The notes below the pieces were generated by a model. That model had not been told where the DNA came from. It did no database searches and saw nothing but the letters and a program-made list of their open reading frames with translations. A stretch of 64,000 bases of DNA from Letharia columbiana (Eukaryota > Ascomycota > Lecanoromycetes > Lecanorales > Parmeliaceae). Below are positions 1 through 13,500 of this stretch, in pieces. The position numbers were made by a program, and so were the translations under genes. How positions within the stretch are numbered: position 1 is the stretch's first letter; every line of letters starts with the position of its first letter. The stretch spans positions 1-64,000 of the forward strand of contig NW_023501083.1 of assembly GCF_014066305.1 (NCBI RefSeq), given 5' to 3'.

Positions 1-3000
1 TTAATAGAATTATAATAACGCTTTTTATTAAATTTATAATTCTTATTTTTATTCTTTTTATTATTAAATTTAAAGTTATTATCTTAAATATTATCTCTAT
101 TATTATTATTATTAATATCTTTATTTTAACTCTTTTTATTAAATTAATTATATTTTATTTTAATATAATAATACTTTTTATAATAAGTATAATATTTAAC
201 TCGCTTTTAAATTATATAATTATTAAAATTAAATATAATTTTCTTTTACGATTTAATAATAATAATAAAACTTAAGTTATTTAGAGTAAGATAATAAGAG
301 TATTAAGTAGTAAAAATATAGCTAAATTTAATACGCTTAAAAAATAAATTAATAATTATTTAAATAAATTAAATAATAATATATTTTAGCGAGAAGATAA
401 ACTTTATATTTATCTTGTTTATCAATTTATAATTTTAAATATAATAAATAAAATAAATATTATAGATCTTATCTAATTTAATATAAAAGAGAAAAATAAG
501 AAAATTAATTTCTAATTTTAATTTAGATAATATATTAATAATATTAATATAAATACTTTTAAGGCGAGTTATAAAATCTAATATATCTTTATATTAATTA
601 AGATTTAATTTAAATAGCTATCGATAGAGATTATTAAAAGTATTAAAATTTTTAGACTTATTATTAATAATAATAATTTCTTATAGAAGATAGATATTAA
701 TTTCGCTTTTTAGATTTAATAGTAAGTTATTATTAAGATAACTCTAGATAGTATTAATTATTAGTTTATACCTTAGCTCTTATTTAATAACTTTATTTTC
801 AGCGATATTAATAAATTCTACGACTTTAGTGTTAGATATATTTTTGATTAAGATAGAAATAATTGATTTAAAAGTTATTTATTTTATTCGGCTATTTAGC
901 TGAGGTAGCCGCCTTAACGAAGATACCCTATCTAGAAATCTATAGGAACTCGAATTTGTAAATTACTCTTATTTAAGTATATATAAAATACCACGCGAAG
1001 GCCTTTATAGAGGGAGGCTATATTAAATAACTCTATTAAATTAATATTAAATTAAATAAATTAGAGAAAAAAGAGTGTAAGTAAATAAAAAAATTAGAAA
1101 ACTATTTAAATAATAGATTTAAGTTTATTAATTTATCTTAATTACTAATATCGCTAATATCTATATTTTAATTCTTTATAATATTATCCGACTTCTTAAT
1201 TATCTTTACTACCCTCTACTTAATCTAACTTATTATTATAAAAAAATAGAATATTATATAAATAAAGCTCTTATAAATCTTTATTTAATCGAGAAACTCG
1301 TCTTAAAGATTCTTAAATATTTATATATTATACTTTTTAATTTAATATCTTTTATAAAGATATAAAACTCGATTTATAAGAATTTATTTTCGAACTAGGG
1401 TTTAATAGTAACTTCGAATAATATCTAAAAACTAGTATATAACTAAATCGCTAAAATTATATAATAAATAATATTTTTATAAGAATTAAATAATAGTCTA
1501 ATAGAGGATATTTTATTATCTCTTATTAATATTTCTTAGATTAAAACTAAATACTATAAAAGCGATTATCTTATTAATAATTTTTATTTTAAATATTAAA
1601 TTAAAGATTAATTAATTTAAAATAATAGAAAACTCTTTCTATATCGCTTTCGATATTATATATTTAATTTATATATAAAATAAAGATTAATTAATACTAT
1701 AAATAGAGTATAACTATCATTATATTAATACTTAAATAAAATTAGTTTTTAATTAAATCTTTTTATAGAGTAATTATTAGAGGAAATTCTTTATATATAA
1801 TATTCTAAATTTATTATAAGTTATAATCTATATTTTATTTATTAGAATTCTTAATTTATAGCGGCGTTAATAGATAAAAATAGAGTTTTTAATTTTATCG
1901 CTAAAATTAATAGCTTTTAATCTCTTATCTAAGATTATAAAATAAGCTTATTAAAAGCTAATCTTCAATAAAGAAATAAGATAATTATTAATCTTTATAA
2001 AGTATTTTTATTAAAATATATTTAGTCTTTATATATATAGGGTTAAAAGTAATAGATATTAATTTAATAGAATAGCGTTAAGAATTAATTTATTAATAAT
2101 ATAATCGATTTAAAAAAAGTATTTACTATATATTATTTTAGCTAAAATTATTAAAATCGCGTATATTAAGTTTTATATATCTTTAAAAACTCTAATACCC
2201 TTATCTTATAAAGCTTATTAAATCTTAAAATTAAACTTTTTTATATCTTCTAAATTAGTTTTCTCTAATAATAAATAATAGAATATTAATATCGCTAATA
2301 ATTTCGTAGTAATTAGAGGAGATTTAACTTAAAGAATTTATATAGATATTTTTTTTTATCGCTATTAGATAGTCTATATTAATTTTAAAATATAATCAAA
2401 CTAATTAAAAAATCGAGTTATTTAAAGATTAATAAATATCGAGGTATATAAAGGGTTTCAAATATATAATATTAGAATATCTTTAATTAGAATAATTTAT
2501 ATTAATTTAGAGAGTTAATTACTTTACTAACTATAGTTATAATATTTTTATTAATAATAATTTATAGAGTAATTATCTCGACTTTATTTTTATTTATTTA
2601 ATAATAAAAGTAGAGATCGCGAATAATATTTTAAATCTTATTATCTTATATTAACTTATAATACTTCTTTTCTAATTTATTATATATTATTAAGAATATA
2701 TATAAAAATTATAAAGCGAATTTAAAAAAGAATATTATAAAGATAATCTTAATTATTACTCTATTCTTAAGAGATAAATAAAATTATAACTAGTTTTATA
2801 TTAATCTCTTAATCTTTTATAGAATTTTAATTTAAAAATTATTTAATTAGAGATTAATATTTATCTTAATTAATATTTCTAGATATTTATAGAAGTTATC
2901 GAGAAAAATCTCTTTTATGTTAATAATATAGATATAGATAATATTTTCTATATATAATATATATAATTTATTTTAATTAATTCTTATATTAATTATAGCG

Positions 3001-5440
3001 TAATAAACTCTTAAAACCGCTATTACGATATCTATCTCTTCTTAAAATTGTATTATAATTATAATATTATCGATATATATCGTTATCTTTAATATTCTAT
3101 TTCTTACTTATATTCTTAAAATTTAAGAATTATAAGCGATATATTAAATTAAATTTTTAATTATAATTACGAATAAAAGATAACTTAGAGGATTTTTTTA
3201 TCTTATATCGCTTTATATTATAATTATTTCTTTAATATAGTTATTAATATAAATCTTAATCTTAATTTTTTTATAAATAAATTATATTTAAATAATAAAT
3301 TTTTTAAATATATCTAATTCTTTTAAGATCGCTAGAAAAAATTTATAATTAATTTAATTATATATTTTTTTCTAGTCGAGAAAGAGAATAGCGATTTTCT
3401 TTTACTCTTATAATAATTTCTTAATAAGTTTATACTTAGCTATTAAATACTAAATTATTTTAATATTATTATTAATAAGTCTTTTCGATAAGAAGATCGA
3501 TTATTATTCGCTAATTATCTTATCTAGAGTCTTTATTAGATATTATATTAAAATATTTATAAAGATTTTATAATTTATATTTATAATAAATAAAAGGCGA
3601 TAGTTTTTAATATCGACTTATTCGCCTTTATTTTTAAAAAGAATAATAAAAATTCTATTTATTTAATACTTCGAAAGTTTTTACTCCCGCTATATCTAAT
3701 TATAAAAGAAGATTAATTATATAATAATAATTAAGGTTTCTCTCTTTTTTCTTCTTCTTATATCTTATAATAGCTTTATAAAACTCGCTTAAAAGATTAT
3801 CTTTATTTAGCGAGATTTTTAAAAACGCTTAGCGAATAATAACTTATATCTCTTAAGCTTTAATAAAATCTTTTATTTTAATAATATCTATTAAGCTTAC
3901 TCGATTTATTATATATCGTAGAATTTCGTTTTAAGCGTCTTTATTTAAGGGTTTTATATTATAAAGATTTTAATAATAATCTATTACTACTCTAAGAATA
4001 TCTTTCGAGTTTATATATATCTCTTCTTAATTATTCTTTTAAACCTCGATAAAGCTATAATTTATATACTTAATCCTCGCGAAAAATTATCTTATTAGCT
4101 TTTTATTAAGAATAAGATATTTAGCTATAATATTATAGAAATAGAATTAATTATATATATTTATAAGTTATTTTTTACGCGTTTTAATAATTATTTTTTT
4201 TTTTTTAGCTCGAAGTTTAATAGTTTAAGATATCTTTTCTTCTATAGTTATAGGCGATTATATTATAAATTATATTTAACTTTCTAATTCGCCTTATAAT
4301 TATTCTTTATAATACGTTTTATAAATTATATTATTAATATCTTATAAATTATTTACTCTTCTATTAGATTTTCCTCTAAAAGTACTTATAATACTTTTAT
4401 ATATAAGGCTCGCACTTAGTTTCTTTATAGAAATAAAAGCGATAATCTCTATTATTCGGGTTCTTAGATAGTTATAAAGATTATTCTTATTATAGTCGTT
4501 GTAGTCTTATAATTAATAAATAATTTATTTAACGCTATCTCTTAATTCTTTAACTCTTTTATTTAATTATCTCGAATATAAATTTAATTAATTCTAAAAA
4601 CTAAGGTTTTACCCTTTAAGAAGTATATAAAAACTATAAAATTCGAATTTCGAATTCTTTAATTATCTATTAGATAATATACTCTATCTTTTTTAAGCTT
4701 TAATAATAATTTGAATAACGCTTATAGCTATAAGAAAGATAAAGAAATTATAAATACTTTATCTATAACGATTAATATAAGATTTTAATCTTTCTTTATT
4801 ATATTATAAAGTATTTATAATAATATTTATTTAAGCGTTTTTATATTCGCTTTTAATTATAATAATCTTATAATTTCTTTAATTAAAGCGTATATCGATA
4901 TTATCATAAATATATATTCTTTATATTTAACCTCGTAGATTAAAATTCTTTTATTATCCCCTTTATAGAGAATATAATTTAAATCTCTATTTCTTTATTA
5001 TTTTATAAATTTAATATTTATAATAATAGCGACTTTATTCTTTTTAACTCGATAAATTATAATAATTATTTATAAGAATAATCTTTTATAATATTCTATA
5101 ATCTTATTAAATAGATTTATCTCTTAAAATAATAGAATATTAACTCTATAACTCTATATTATATTATATATTTTTCTAAAATAATCTAAATTTAGAATTA
5201 AATAGATATTAAGTAAGATTATTTATATCTTATATATAGCTATAATTATAATATAATAAATCTATTCTTTATAAGAAAGAACTTTATAATATTTATAGAT
5301 TTTAATATCTATAATTTTCTATACTTAATTATTAAATATACTTTTTTATAAATATTATATATCTTAATTAGATTTACTAGCTTAAATTTAACGCTAAATA
5401 TTTTATTATATTTTAATCTTAATTACTTAATTATAAATTT
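1..5440 (-). mobile_element. RIPed repeat family A, copy 1 (truncated by the window edge)
   Basis: This block matches 10567-14533 (positions 1 to about 3930) and 15405-17772 (about 3070 to 5440) almost base for base, with differences dominated by C/T and G/A transitions, so it is an amplified element and not unique DNA. The first 1 kb encodes, on the minus strand, the end of a Copia-type Gag, including the zinc knuckle at 150-191. I could not assign the rest (about 1000-5440) to a protein family on either strand; stops are too dense. The same Gag-plus-extension arrangement occurs in both copies, so either the element is unusually long or two elements were joined before amplification. Homology to copy 3 stops abruptly near 5440. 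Confidence 0.75.
150..191 (-). pseudogene. Gag CCHC zinc knuckle relic (family A copy 1)
   Basis: Read on the minus strand, this segment gives tyrosines spaced exactly as C-x2-C-x4-H-x4-C, where TAT codons are what RIP makes of TGT and CAT. The same segment in copy 2 (10711-10752) has the same spacing and is followed downstream by an aspartic protease, as in Ty1/Copia polyproteins. The window begins before the protease of this copy. In an intact element the knuckle would bind retrotransposon RNA for packaging. The assignment is an inference from spacing and context. Confidence 0.5.
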
Positions 5441-5809
5441 AATATTTAAGAATAATCTTAATATAATAAAAGATTTAATCTCTATATATAGAAAATTTAG
5501 ATAATAATTAATTTAATTAATTTAATTATTAAAGTATTTAAATTAAATTTTAATTCTATATTAATATCTAATAAAATAATTTTAATAATTTTAAAATATT
5601 AATATATATCTTTATTAATATAATTAGTAATTAGAATATTAATTAAATAAATATAATTTTTAATTTTAATAATTAAAATAATATAATAATAAATAAATAT
5701 TAATATTAAAGCGAATAGAGTATATATTATATTAAATAAAAAAGCGTTAATAATTAAATTAATTAAAATTTTAAATTAATAAGATTAAATATTAATTTTA
5801 TATTAATAT
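5441..5809. other. Extremely AT-rich gene-free spacer
   Basis: This stretch is almost pure A/T with no reading frame, no match to the equivalent position beyond copy 3 (after 17772), and no internal repeat that I can see. It separates family A copy 1 from the LTR-like repeat at 5810. It may be a heavily RIPed fragment whose origin can no longer be recognised. Confidence 0.6.
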
Positions 5810-5950
5810 TATTAAAAGTAGTAGATAAAATATTTAATTAATTAGATCTAACTATAGAGAGTATTATAAATATATATATTATTAAATCTCGATAAATCTT
5901 TCTTATTTTGATAAATCTTTTAACTTAGTTAGATAATATATTTTAATATT
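5810..5950. repeat. LTR-like dispersed repeat D, copy 1 (RIPed)
   Basis: This matches 20814-20957 over about 140 bp, starting TATTAAAAGTAG in both. The other copy keeps C and G bases (for example CCTCGGCAAACC) where this one has T and A, the RIP direction. The short length and the TG-like start (TGTT to TATT) suggest a solo or flanking LTR. The sequences on both sides differ between the two copies, so I cannot decide which internal region it belongs to. Confidence 0.55.
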
Positions 5951-6109
5951 TTTATATACTTAAAATATAGCTTAAATTAAATAAGTAGAAAAACGAAAAA
6001 ATACTTCTATTTCTTTACTTTCTCTATTCGAGTAAATAGCTATATTTGAATATCGGGTAATAAAGATAAAGAGGATATATATATAGAAAAATTCCATCCA
6101 CCTTATATA

Positions 6110-6113
<4 letters not shown>

Positions 6114-6142
<29 letters not shown>
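6114..6142. repeat. Poly(T) run of about 29 bases
   Basis: This is an uninterrupted T tract; on the minus strand it is a poly(A) run. Just left of it (about 6091-6106) is a short patch with ordinary base use (ATTCCATCCACC). It could be the 3' tail of a minus-strand retroposed sequence or a plain homopolymer. No target duplication is visible. Confidence 0.6.
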
Positions 6143-6144
<2 letters not shown>

Positions 6145-6565
6145 TAAAAAGTGGTTTTTTAAAAATTTTATTTTTAGTTTATTTAATATATATTAAAGAT
6201 TAATTAATTAAAGATTAAAAGTTTATAACGTTTATAATAGAGTAGATAAAGTAAAAAATCGAAATCTAAAAATAACTATATTATATTTTAGATATTTAAT
6301 TCTTAGCGATAGTAGCTAATAATAATATATATTTTATATATAATACGTTAATAGAATAAGATATAGATAAAAGTATTTTAAAAGAGTCTTAAAGATTTAA
6401 TAGCGATAATAATAATAGCGTTAAAGAAATAGCTATTTTAATATAAAATAATAAGTTTATAAAGTATTAAGTTTAATATAATAATTTAATAAGTAATTTA
6501 AATAAATTATTTAAGATATAAAGATTAATTAAAAATAAACTTTTATATAAGTAATAAGATTAAAA

Positions 6566-6735
6566 TTTATTTACTTCTTAAGATATTAAAGTTAACTCTT
6601 TTTAATAATAATCTATTTATCTCTTAAGATATTAAAGTTAATTCTTTTTTAATAATAAGCGTATCGCTAAGATATAAATTTATTTATCTTTTAAGATATT
6701 AAAGTTAACTCTTTTTTAATAATAAGCGTATTATT
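6566..6735. repeat. Tandem repeat, three imperfect units of about 48-68 bp
   Basis: The core TTAAGATATTAAAGTTAA followed by CTTTTTTAATAATAA recurs three times (near 6577, 6623 and 6692). The last two units share an extra GCGTAT segment. It lies downstream of the minus-strand Copia pol, between it and the poly(T) run, in what would be the element's 3' untranslated region. Confidence 0.7.
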
Positions 6736-7689
6736 AAAATATAAAAAATAATTATTTTATAGACGAGATTTTAGATTAATAAATTCTTAAAAGAGTTTAA
6801 ATTTATTTTTATATAGAGTCTTAATAAATTTATCGACTATCTATTTATTAATAGAAATATATTTAAAATTTATATTATTATTAGTAATTTAGCTATATAC
6901 TTAATAATATTAAATATTAATATATTTAATATAATTATAATATTAAGAATTTTTTATTAAAACGATTATATCTTAATTATTATTAAAAATAATAATTATT
7001 TAAAATAATTTATTAAAGTAAATTTAATTAAATAGTTTTTAAAATTAAATAATTTTCTTTATAATCTAAATTTAATTAATATATTTAATTTTATAAATAA
7101 ATAATATAATAATAGCTTATCGCTTAAAAGATTAATTAATTATCTTATTTCTTAAATTATAAATATAATTTAAAATTAATTTATAAATATTATAATTATT
7201 AATTTAATTAAAATTAATATAATTAATTAGATTTTAAAGCGAATTTTTATAAATAAGATATTAATAAATAATTATTTTAAGATATCGAAAAATACGCTTA
7301 ATAGCTATATAATAGACTTTAATAAAATTTAAAAAATATTATAAAACTATCGATATAGTAAATATAATATTTAATCTTATATTTAATATAATATATATAA
7401 GGAATTTAATAACTAATTAATAAGTTTTTAATAATTTAGTGAACGCTATATAACTATTCTTAATAGAAAAAAATTATATATTAATCTTTATAAAAGTAAA
7501 TTATAATTTAAACTTTTATATTTTATAATATTTAAGAAATTATTTAATATAAATTAATTAATTTAAATATAATATTTAATTAATATAATTATAAGTTATA
7601 ATTATATTTAAATAATAATTATAGAAATTTAAATTACTTATTTTAAATTTAATATTAAGCGTATTTTTAATTTATTAAATATTAAATTA

Positions 7690-8300
7690 AAAAGAGTTAG
7701 TAATAAGACATTATTTATATAAAGAATAATAATAATATTAATATTAAGATTAATAAATATATTATAATTAATATTAATAAAGATAAAATTAATTTCTTAT
7801 ATATAGTTAATAAAGATATTATATTATATATATAAAAATTACTTTAAACTATAAAATATCTTATTAAACTTATAAACTTATTAAGAATACTTTTTTAAAA
7901 TAAAATTAATAAGTTATTTTATATAGATTTTCTCTTTAATATCTTTATAAAGAAAAGCGGTTTTAATATTTATTTATTTTAGATCTTAATCTTTAATAGC
8001 GATTAAGATAAAAATAATTTTATAGAATATAAATTTAATTATTAAGATAAAGATTTTATTATAATTTAAATTTTTATATTATTCGAAATTATATATTATC
8101 TAGTAAGCTTTATAGCGAGTAATTTTATTATTAAATCTATATTTTAAAGTATAGATTTATTTATTATAAAGTATAATATATCTATAAAATAAATTAATAA
8201 GAGTTTAAATATTATTCTCTTCTAGTAACTCGAATTCTTTAATTATATTATCTTTCTATTATTTATAAAAAAAATTATTTATTATAGTCTCTTTATAGAT
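7690..8300 (-). pseudogene. Copia reverse transcriptase relic
   Basis: The minus strand at 7951-8002 reads A-I-K-D-stop-D-L-K-stop-I-N-I-K-T-A-F-L, the Copia RT motif before the catalytic core, with TAA replacing Trp or Gln codons. Downstream come a stretch resembling the 'LYGLKQS' motif and, at 7710-7721, Y-I-N-N, the RIP derivative of the Y-V-D-D catalytic box (GAT/GAC to AAT/AAC). The spacing between these motifs fits the family. The enzyme would copy element RNA into cDNA; this copy is dead. RNase H should lie below about 7600, but I could not see its motifs clearly. Confidence 0.75.
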
Positions 8301-9159
8301 CTTTAATTTATATAGCTTTATATTTATAATTTAAATAATTATAATATAAAGTATAAAAGAGTTTAAAGAGAGATTTTATAGAATTAAATAAGAATAATTA
8401 GAATATAAAGATATATTATTTTATATTATCGAGGTAGATTAAAATATAATAATAAAAATATTTATATTAAAATTAAAAGAAATTATTATAAGCTTTAAAG
8501 ATTTTAAAATAAATCTAAATAATTAAATAAGTTTATTTATATCTATTATATTTATAGAAAGAAAATTTTTAATTAAAAGAGATATTATAGATTTAGATAT
8601 ATTTTTCTTTATAGCTAAATTATTTAGCGATTAAAAAGATATTAAATTAGATAAAAATTTATTCTTTTCTCTATTCTATATAATTTTTAATAAATATATA
8701 ATATTATTATTTAATAGTAATATTTAATAAATATAATTATTATTATAATCTATAAGAATATCTTTTTAAATATAATATTATTCTTTTTTTTATTTAATAA
8801 CTAATTTTCTTATTATAGCGAAGCTTTTAATTTTAATATATTTAATATATATTAAATAAAGCTTATATCTAATATAAATCTTATATAAAATAAATTTATA
8901 ATTTATAATAAAGTTATAATTATAAAAATAATTTATTATTATTATAAGCTCTAATTAAAACTTTTAATTAATATTAATATTCTTTATAATAATATTAATA
9001 ATATTAAAGAGAGTTTAACTAAATTATTTAATAATTTTATTTTATTTAAAATTCTCTAATTAAACTAGTTTTTAAATAATATTATAATTAATATAATAAA
9101 TATTAAAATTATAATTTTTATATTTATCTTTATAATTACTTTATAAATATCTAATAATA

Positions 9160-9540
9160 TAATCGCTATATTTATTATAAAGTTAAAAGCGCTTAAAGGT
9201 CGTAAAGATATTACTCTTTTATTTAATAATTTTAATTTTAAAATATTTATTATAATTATTTAGAAAGATAATAAAATATTTATTTTTATCGAAATCGCGT
9301 AGGGTAATAAAGCTATAAATATCGCTATAAATTAAATTATTTAATCTTTTTTCGAGGCGAATATAGGATTTATATAATATATTCTTCGTTTTTTTAATAG
9401 TATATAAAATATAAGACTTTATTTTTATAATTTTTTTAATAAAATTTATATCTTTAAATAACTCGACGAGTTTTTAAATATTTTAATACTCTAAATAATT
9501 TATATAAATATATTAAAGATTAAGAGTTTCTTCGTTAATT
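9160..9540 (-). pseudogene. Copia integrase relic
   Basis: The minus strand reads a continuous, recognisable integrase frame. It starts with an E-T-L-N-L segment matching the HHCC zinc-binding start. Then comes L-I-Y-S-D-I-Y-S-F-I, corresponding to the first catalytic Asp region, and K-Y-F-I-I-F-L-N-N-Y, corresponding to the family's 'YFITFIDDYSR' (Asp now Asn). The K-x-F-x-x-F end of the core follows. Stops sit where Trp, Gln or Arg codons would be expected. It lies immediately downstream of the MITE-like insert in element orientation. Confidence 0.7.
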
Positions 9541-9777
9541 TTATAAGGCGTTTTATCGAAGTTAAAATTAAAATTAGAGTTAGAGATATTAGACTTAGCG
9601 GAAATAGAAATATCTTTATTTATTAAATTAGCTTTCTTCTTATATTTCGAAGTAATTTAAAATATAGCGAATTTTATATTATACTATTTAGATATTAATA
9701 TAAATATTAATTTAATTTTAAACGATATTAATATAGATTTTAACTTTTATATATAAAAGATATATAGATTATTTTTT

Positions 9778-10179
9778 TATCTAATAACCTCCCATATATA
9801 ATAAATTTATTTTTTCTACTACCCCTTATATTATCCTCTATTATTACTTCACTCCCATTATATAATCTACTATAAATGGCTTATATCTAATCTAAAGACT
9901 ATATAGTAATTACCCTATTATAAAATCGCTTTACACAGTCCCCTTTATACTATAAGATAACTTTATATATACTATACTCTTTTATTTCTAAGGAAATACC
10001 ATTATTATAACTAATCTCTCTATTAAAATCTCTCTTCTTAATATCTATGCAACATTAAATATCATATATAATTACCCTTTAAATTCTATTAGTTATAATT
10101 ATCTTATAAATGCTTTAATAGTATAATAATAGGGGGTAAAGGTAGATTTATTATATTAGATCTTGGAGGTTATCAAATA
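9778..10179. mobile_element. MITE-like element of about 400 bp with TA target duplication
   Basis: The ends form terminal inverted repeats. The left end reads TCTAATAACCTCC and the right end, reverse-complemented, reads TTTGATAACCTCC; a second inverted patch just inside (ATATAATAAAT near both ends) extends them. TA is present on both outer sides (9778-9779 and 10178-10179), the duplication made by Tc1/mariner-type transposases. There is no coding capacity. The interior contains CpA and TpG (TTACACAG, ATGCAACATT), unlike the Copia on both sides, so it was poorly RIPed or arrived later. It sits between the protease and integrase of the minus-strand Copia, and removing it restores a normal PR-to-IN distance. 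Confidence 0.65.
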
Positions 10180-10439
10180 GCTAAGATAGTAATATTATAA
10201 TAATTAATTTTAATATTATTTAAAACGAATTTTATAGATAGACTATTATATATTAATTATTTTTAAGAAATTAGATTAAGAGATAACTCGAGAAGATAGA
10301 GAATATTAATAAGAATTAACTTCTTTTTTTTATTATCGATAATAGTATTAAGATATACTTTATTAATATCGATAAAAATAAGAAAATCCTTAATACTCTT
10401 AATTAGATAAATATTATCGACTTTAGAGTTAAAGAGAAT

Positions 10440-10545
10440 AATATTTAATAAAGATATTTCGATAGAGAGTAAAGTGCTATAAATAGATATAATTTAAAGT
10501 TTATCGTATAGGCGAGCTATCGAATTCAGCTATATATATAATATA
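10440..10545 (-). pseudogene. Copia aspartic protease relic
   Basis: The minus-strand reading has stop-T-L-N where Copia proteases have 'W-x-L-D-S', a Tyr-rich stretch corresponding to the 'A-(A/S)-x-H' segment, and then a V-D-N-I-Y-like segment matching the conserved beta strand after the active site, with one frameshift between them. It follows the zinc knuckle by about 65 codons, the usual spacing. It processes the polyprotein in live elements; here the catalytic Asp codon is mutated. Confidence 0.5.
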
Positions 10546-10559
10546 CATTTCTCTTTCGA

Positions 10560-13500
10560 TATTAATAGAATTATAATAACGCTTTTTACTAAGCTTATAA
10601 TTTCTATTCTTATTCTTTTTATTATTAAATTTAAAGTTATTATCTCGAGTATTATTCTTATTATTATTATCGTTAATATTTTTATTTTAACTCTTTCTAC
10701 TAAGTTAATTATATTTCGTTTTAATATAATAGTACTTTTTATAATAAGTATAAGTATTTAACTCGCTTTTAAATTATATAATTATTCAAGATTAAAAATA
10801 ATTTTCTTCTATAGTTTAATAGTAGTAATAAGGCCTAAGTTATTTAGAGTAAAACGATAAGGGCGCTAAGTAGTAAAGATATAGCTAAATTTAATACGCT
10901 TAGAAGACGAGTTAATAATTATTTAAATAAATCGAGTAGTAGTATATTTTAGCGAGAAGATAGACTTTATATTTACCTCGTTTATCGATTTATAATTTTA
11001 AATATAATAAATAAAATAGGCGTTATAGATCTTATCTAATTCGATATAAAAGAGGAAAAATAAAAAAGTTAATTTCTAACTTTAATTTAGATAATATATT
11101 AATAATATTAATATAAATACTCTTAAGGCGGGTCATGAAATCTAATATATCTTTATATTAACTAAGGTTTAGTTTAAGTAGCTAATAATAGAGATTATTA
11201 AAAGTATTAAAATTTTTAGACTTATTATTAATAATAATTATCTTTTATAGAAGATAGATATTAATTTCGCTTTTTAGATTTAATAGTAAGTTATTATTGA
11301 GATAACTCTAGATAGTATTAATTATTAGTTTATACCCTAGCTCTTATTTAATAACTTTATTCTCAGCGATATTAATAAATTCTACGACTTTAATGTTAGA
11401 TATATTTTAAATGTAAGCTAGAAATATATTAATTTAAAAGTTATTTATTTTATTCGACTATTTAAATAAGATAGTCGTCTTAATAAAGATATTCTATCTA
11501 AAAATCTATAGAGACTTAAATTTATAAATTACTCTTATTTAAGTATATATAGAATATTACGCGAAGGTCTTTATAGAGAGAGATTATATCGAATAACTTT
11601 ATTAAATTAACGCTAAATTAAATAAATTAGAGATAAAAAGAAATAAATAAAATAAAGAAATTATTTAAATAATAGATTTAAGTTTATTAACTTATTTTAA
11701 TTACTAATATTATTAATATTTATATTTCAATTCTTTATAATATTATTTAGCTTCTTAATTATCTCTATTATTTTATATTTAATTTAACTTATTATTATAG
11801 AAGAGTTAGATATTAAGTAGATAAGACTCTTATAAATCTTTATTTAATTAAAAAACTCGTTTTAAAGATTCTTAAATATCTATATATTATACTTTTTAAT
11901 TTAATACCTCTTATAAAGATATAAAACTCGATTTATAAGAATTTATTTTCGAATTAGAGTTTAATAATAATTTTAAATAATATTTAAAAACTAATATATA
12001 ACTAGATCGCTAAAATTATATAATAAATAATATTTTTATAGAGATTAAATAATAGTTTAATAAAGAATATTTTATTATCTCTTATTAATACTTTTTAAAT
12101 TAAGATTAAATATTATAAAAGCGATTATTTTATTAATAATCCTTATCTTAAATATCAAATTAAAGATTAATTAATTTAAAATAATAGAAAACTCTTTCTA
12201 TATCGCTTTTAATACTATATATTTAATTTATATATAAAATAAAAATTAATTAATATTATAAATAAGATATAGCTATTATTATATTAATATTTAAATAAAA
12301 TTAATCTCTAATTAAATCTTCTTATAGAGTAATTATTAAAGAAAATTCTTTATATATAATATTCTAAACTTATTATAAATTATAACTTATATTTTATTCG
12401 CTAAGATTCTTAATTTATAGCGATATTAATAGATAAAAATAAAGCCTTTAATTTTATCGCTAAAATTAATAATTTTTAATCTCTTATCTAAGATTATAAA
12501 ATAGATTTATTAAAAATTAATTTTTAATAAAGAAATAAGATAATTATTAATCTCTATAAAATATTTCTATTAAAATATATTTAATTTTTATATATATAAA
12601 GACGAGAGTAATAAATATTAATTTAATAAAATAATATTAGAAATTAGTTTATTAATAATATAATTAATTTGAGAAGAGTATTTATTATATATTATTTTAG
12701 CTAAAACTATTAAGACTATATTTATAAATTTTATAAATTCTTTAAAAACTCTAATATTCTTATTTTATAGAGCTTATTAAATTTTAAAATTAAACTTTTT
12801 TATATCTTTTAAATTAGCTTTTTTTAATAATAAATAATAAAATATTAATATCGCTAATAGTTCTATAATAATTAGAAGAAATTTAATTTAAAGAATTTAT
12901 ATAAATATCTTTTTTTATCGCTATTAGATAGTCTATATTAACTTTAAAATATAGTTAAATTAATTAAAAAATTAAGTTATTTAAGAATTAATAAATATTA
13001 AAATATATAGAGAGCTTTAAATATATAATATTAAAATATTTTTAATTAGAATAATTTATATTAATTTAAGAAAGTTAATTACTCTATTAATTATAGCTAT
13101 AATACTTTTATTAATAATAATTTATAAATTAATTATCTCGACTTTACTCTCTTTTATTTAATAATAAATATAGAGATTATAAATAATATCTTAAATTTTA
13201 TTATTCTATATTAATTTATAATATTTCTTTTCTAATTTATTATATATTATTAAAGATATTTATAGAAATTATAAAATAAATTTAGAAAGGAATATTATAA
13301 AGATAATTTTAATTATTACTCTATTTTTAAAAGATAAATAAAATTATAACTAATTTTATATTAATTTCTTAATCTTTTATAAAATTTTAATTTAAAAATT
13401 ATCTAACTAATAGTTAATATCTATCTTAATTAATATTTTTAAATATTTATAAAGATTATTAAAGAAAATTTTCTTTATATTAATAATATAAATATAAACG

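Larger units (their letters stand above)
6760..11460 (-). mobile_element. Degenerate Ty1/Copia retrotransposon (minus strand), split by a MITE-like insert
   Basis: Reading right to left, the domain order is Gag zinc knuckle (10711-10752), aspartic protease (about 10440-10545), integrase (about 9160-9540) and reverse transcriptase (about 7690-8300). This is the PR-IN-RT order of Copia, whereas Gypsy has IN after RT. All frames are full of RIP-type stops. The segment 9778-10179 is an insertion between protease and integrase. No LTR pair can be assigned: the Gag end merges into the longer family A repeat on the right, and the left end fades into AT-rich DNA. Outer limits are approximate. Confidence 0.75.

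Noticed and set aside
6114..6142. Telomere or centromere signal from homopolymer and AT richness
   Set aside because: No TTAGGG-type repeats anywhere in the window; AT richness is accounted for by RIP.
10160..10185. Copia primer-binding site (GGTTATCAAATAGC resembles an initiator-Met PBS)
   Set aside because: It is explained better as the right TIR of the MITE-like element, and the Copia here runs on the other strand.
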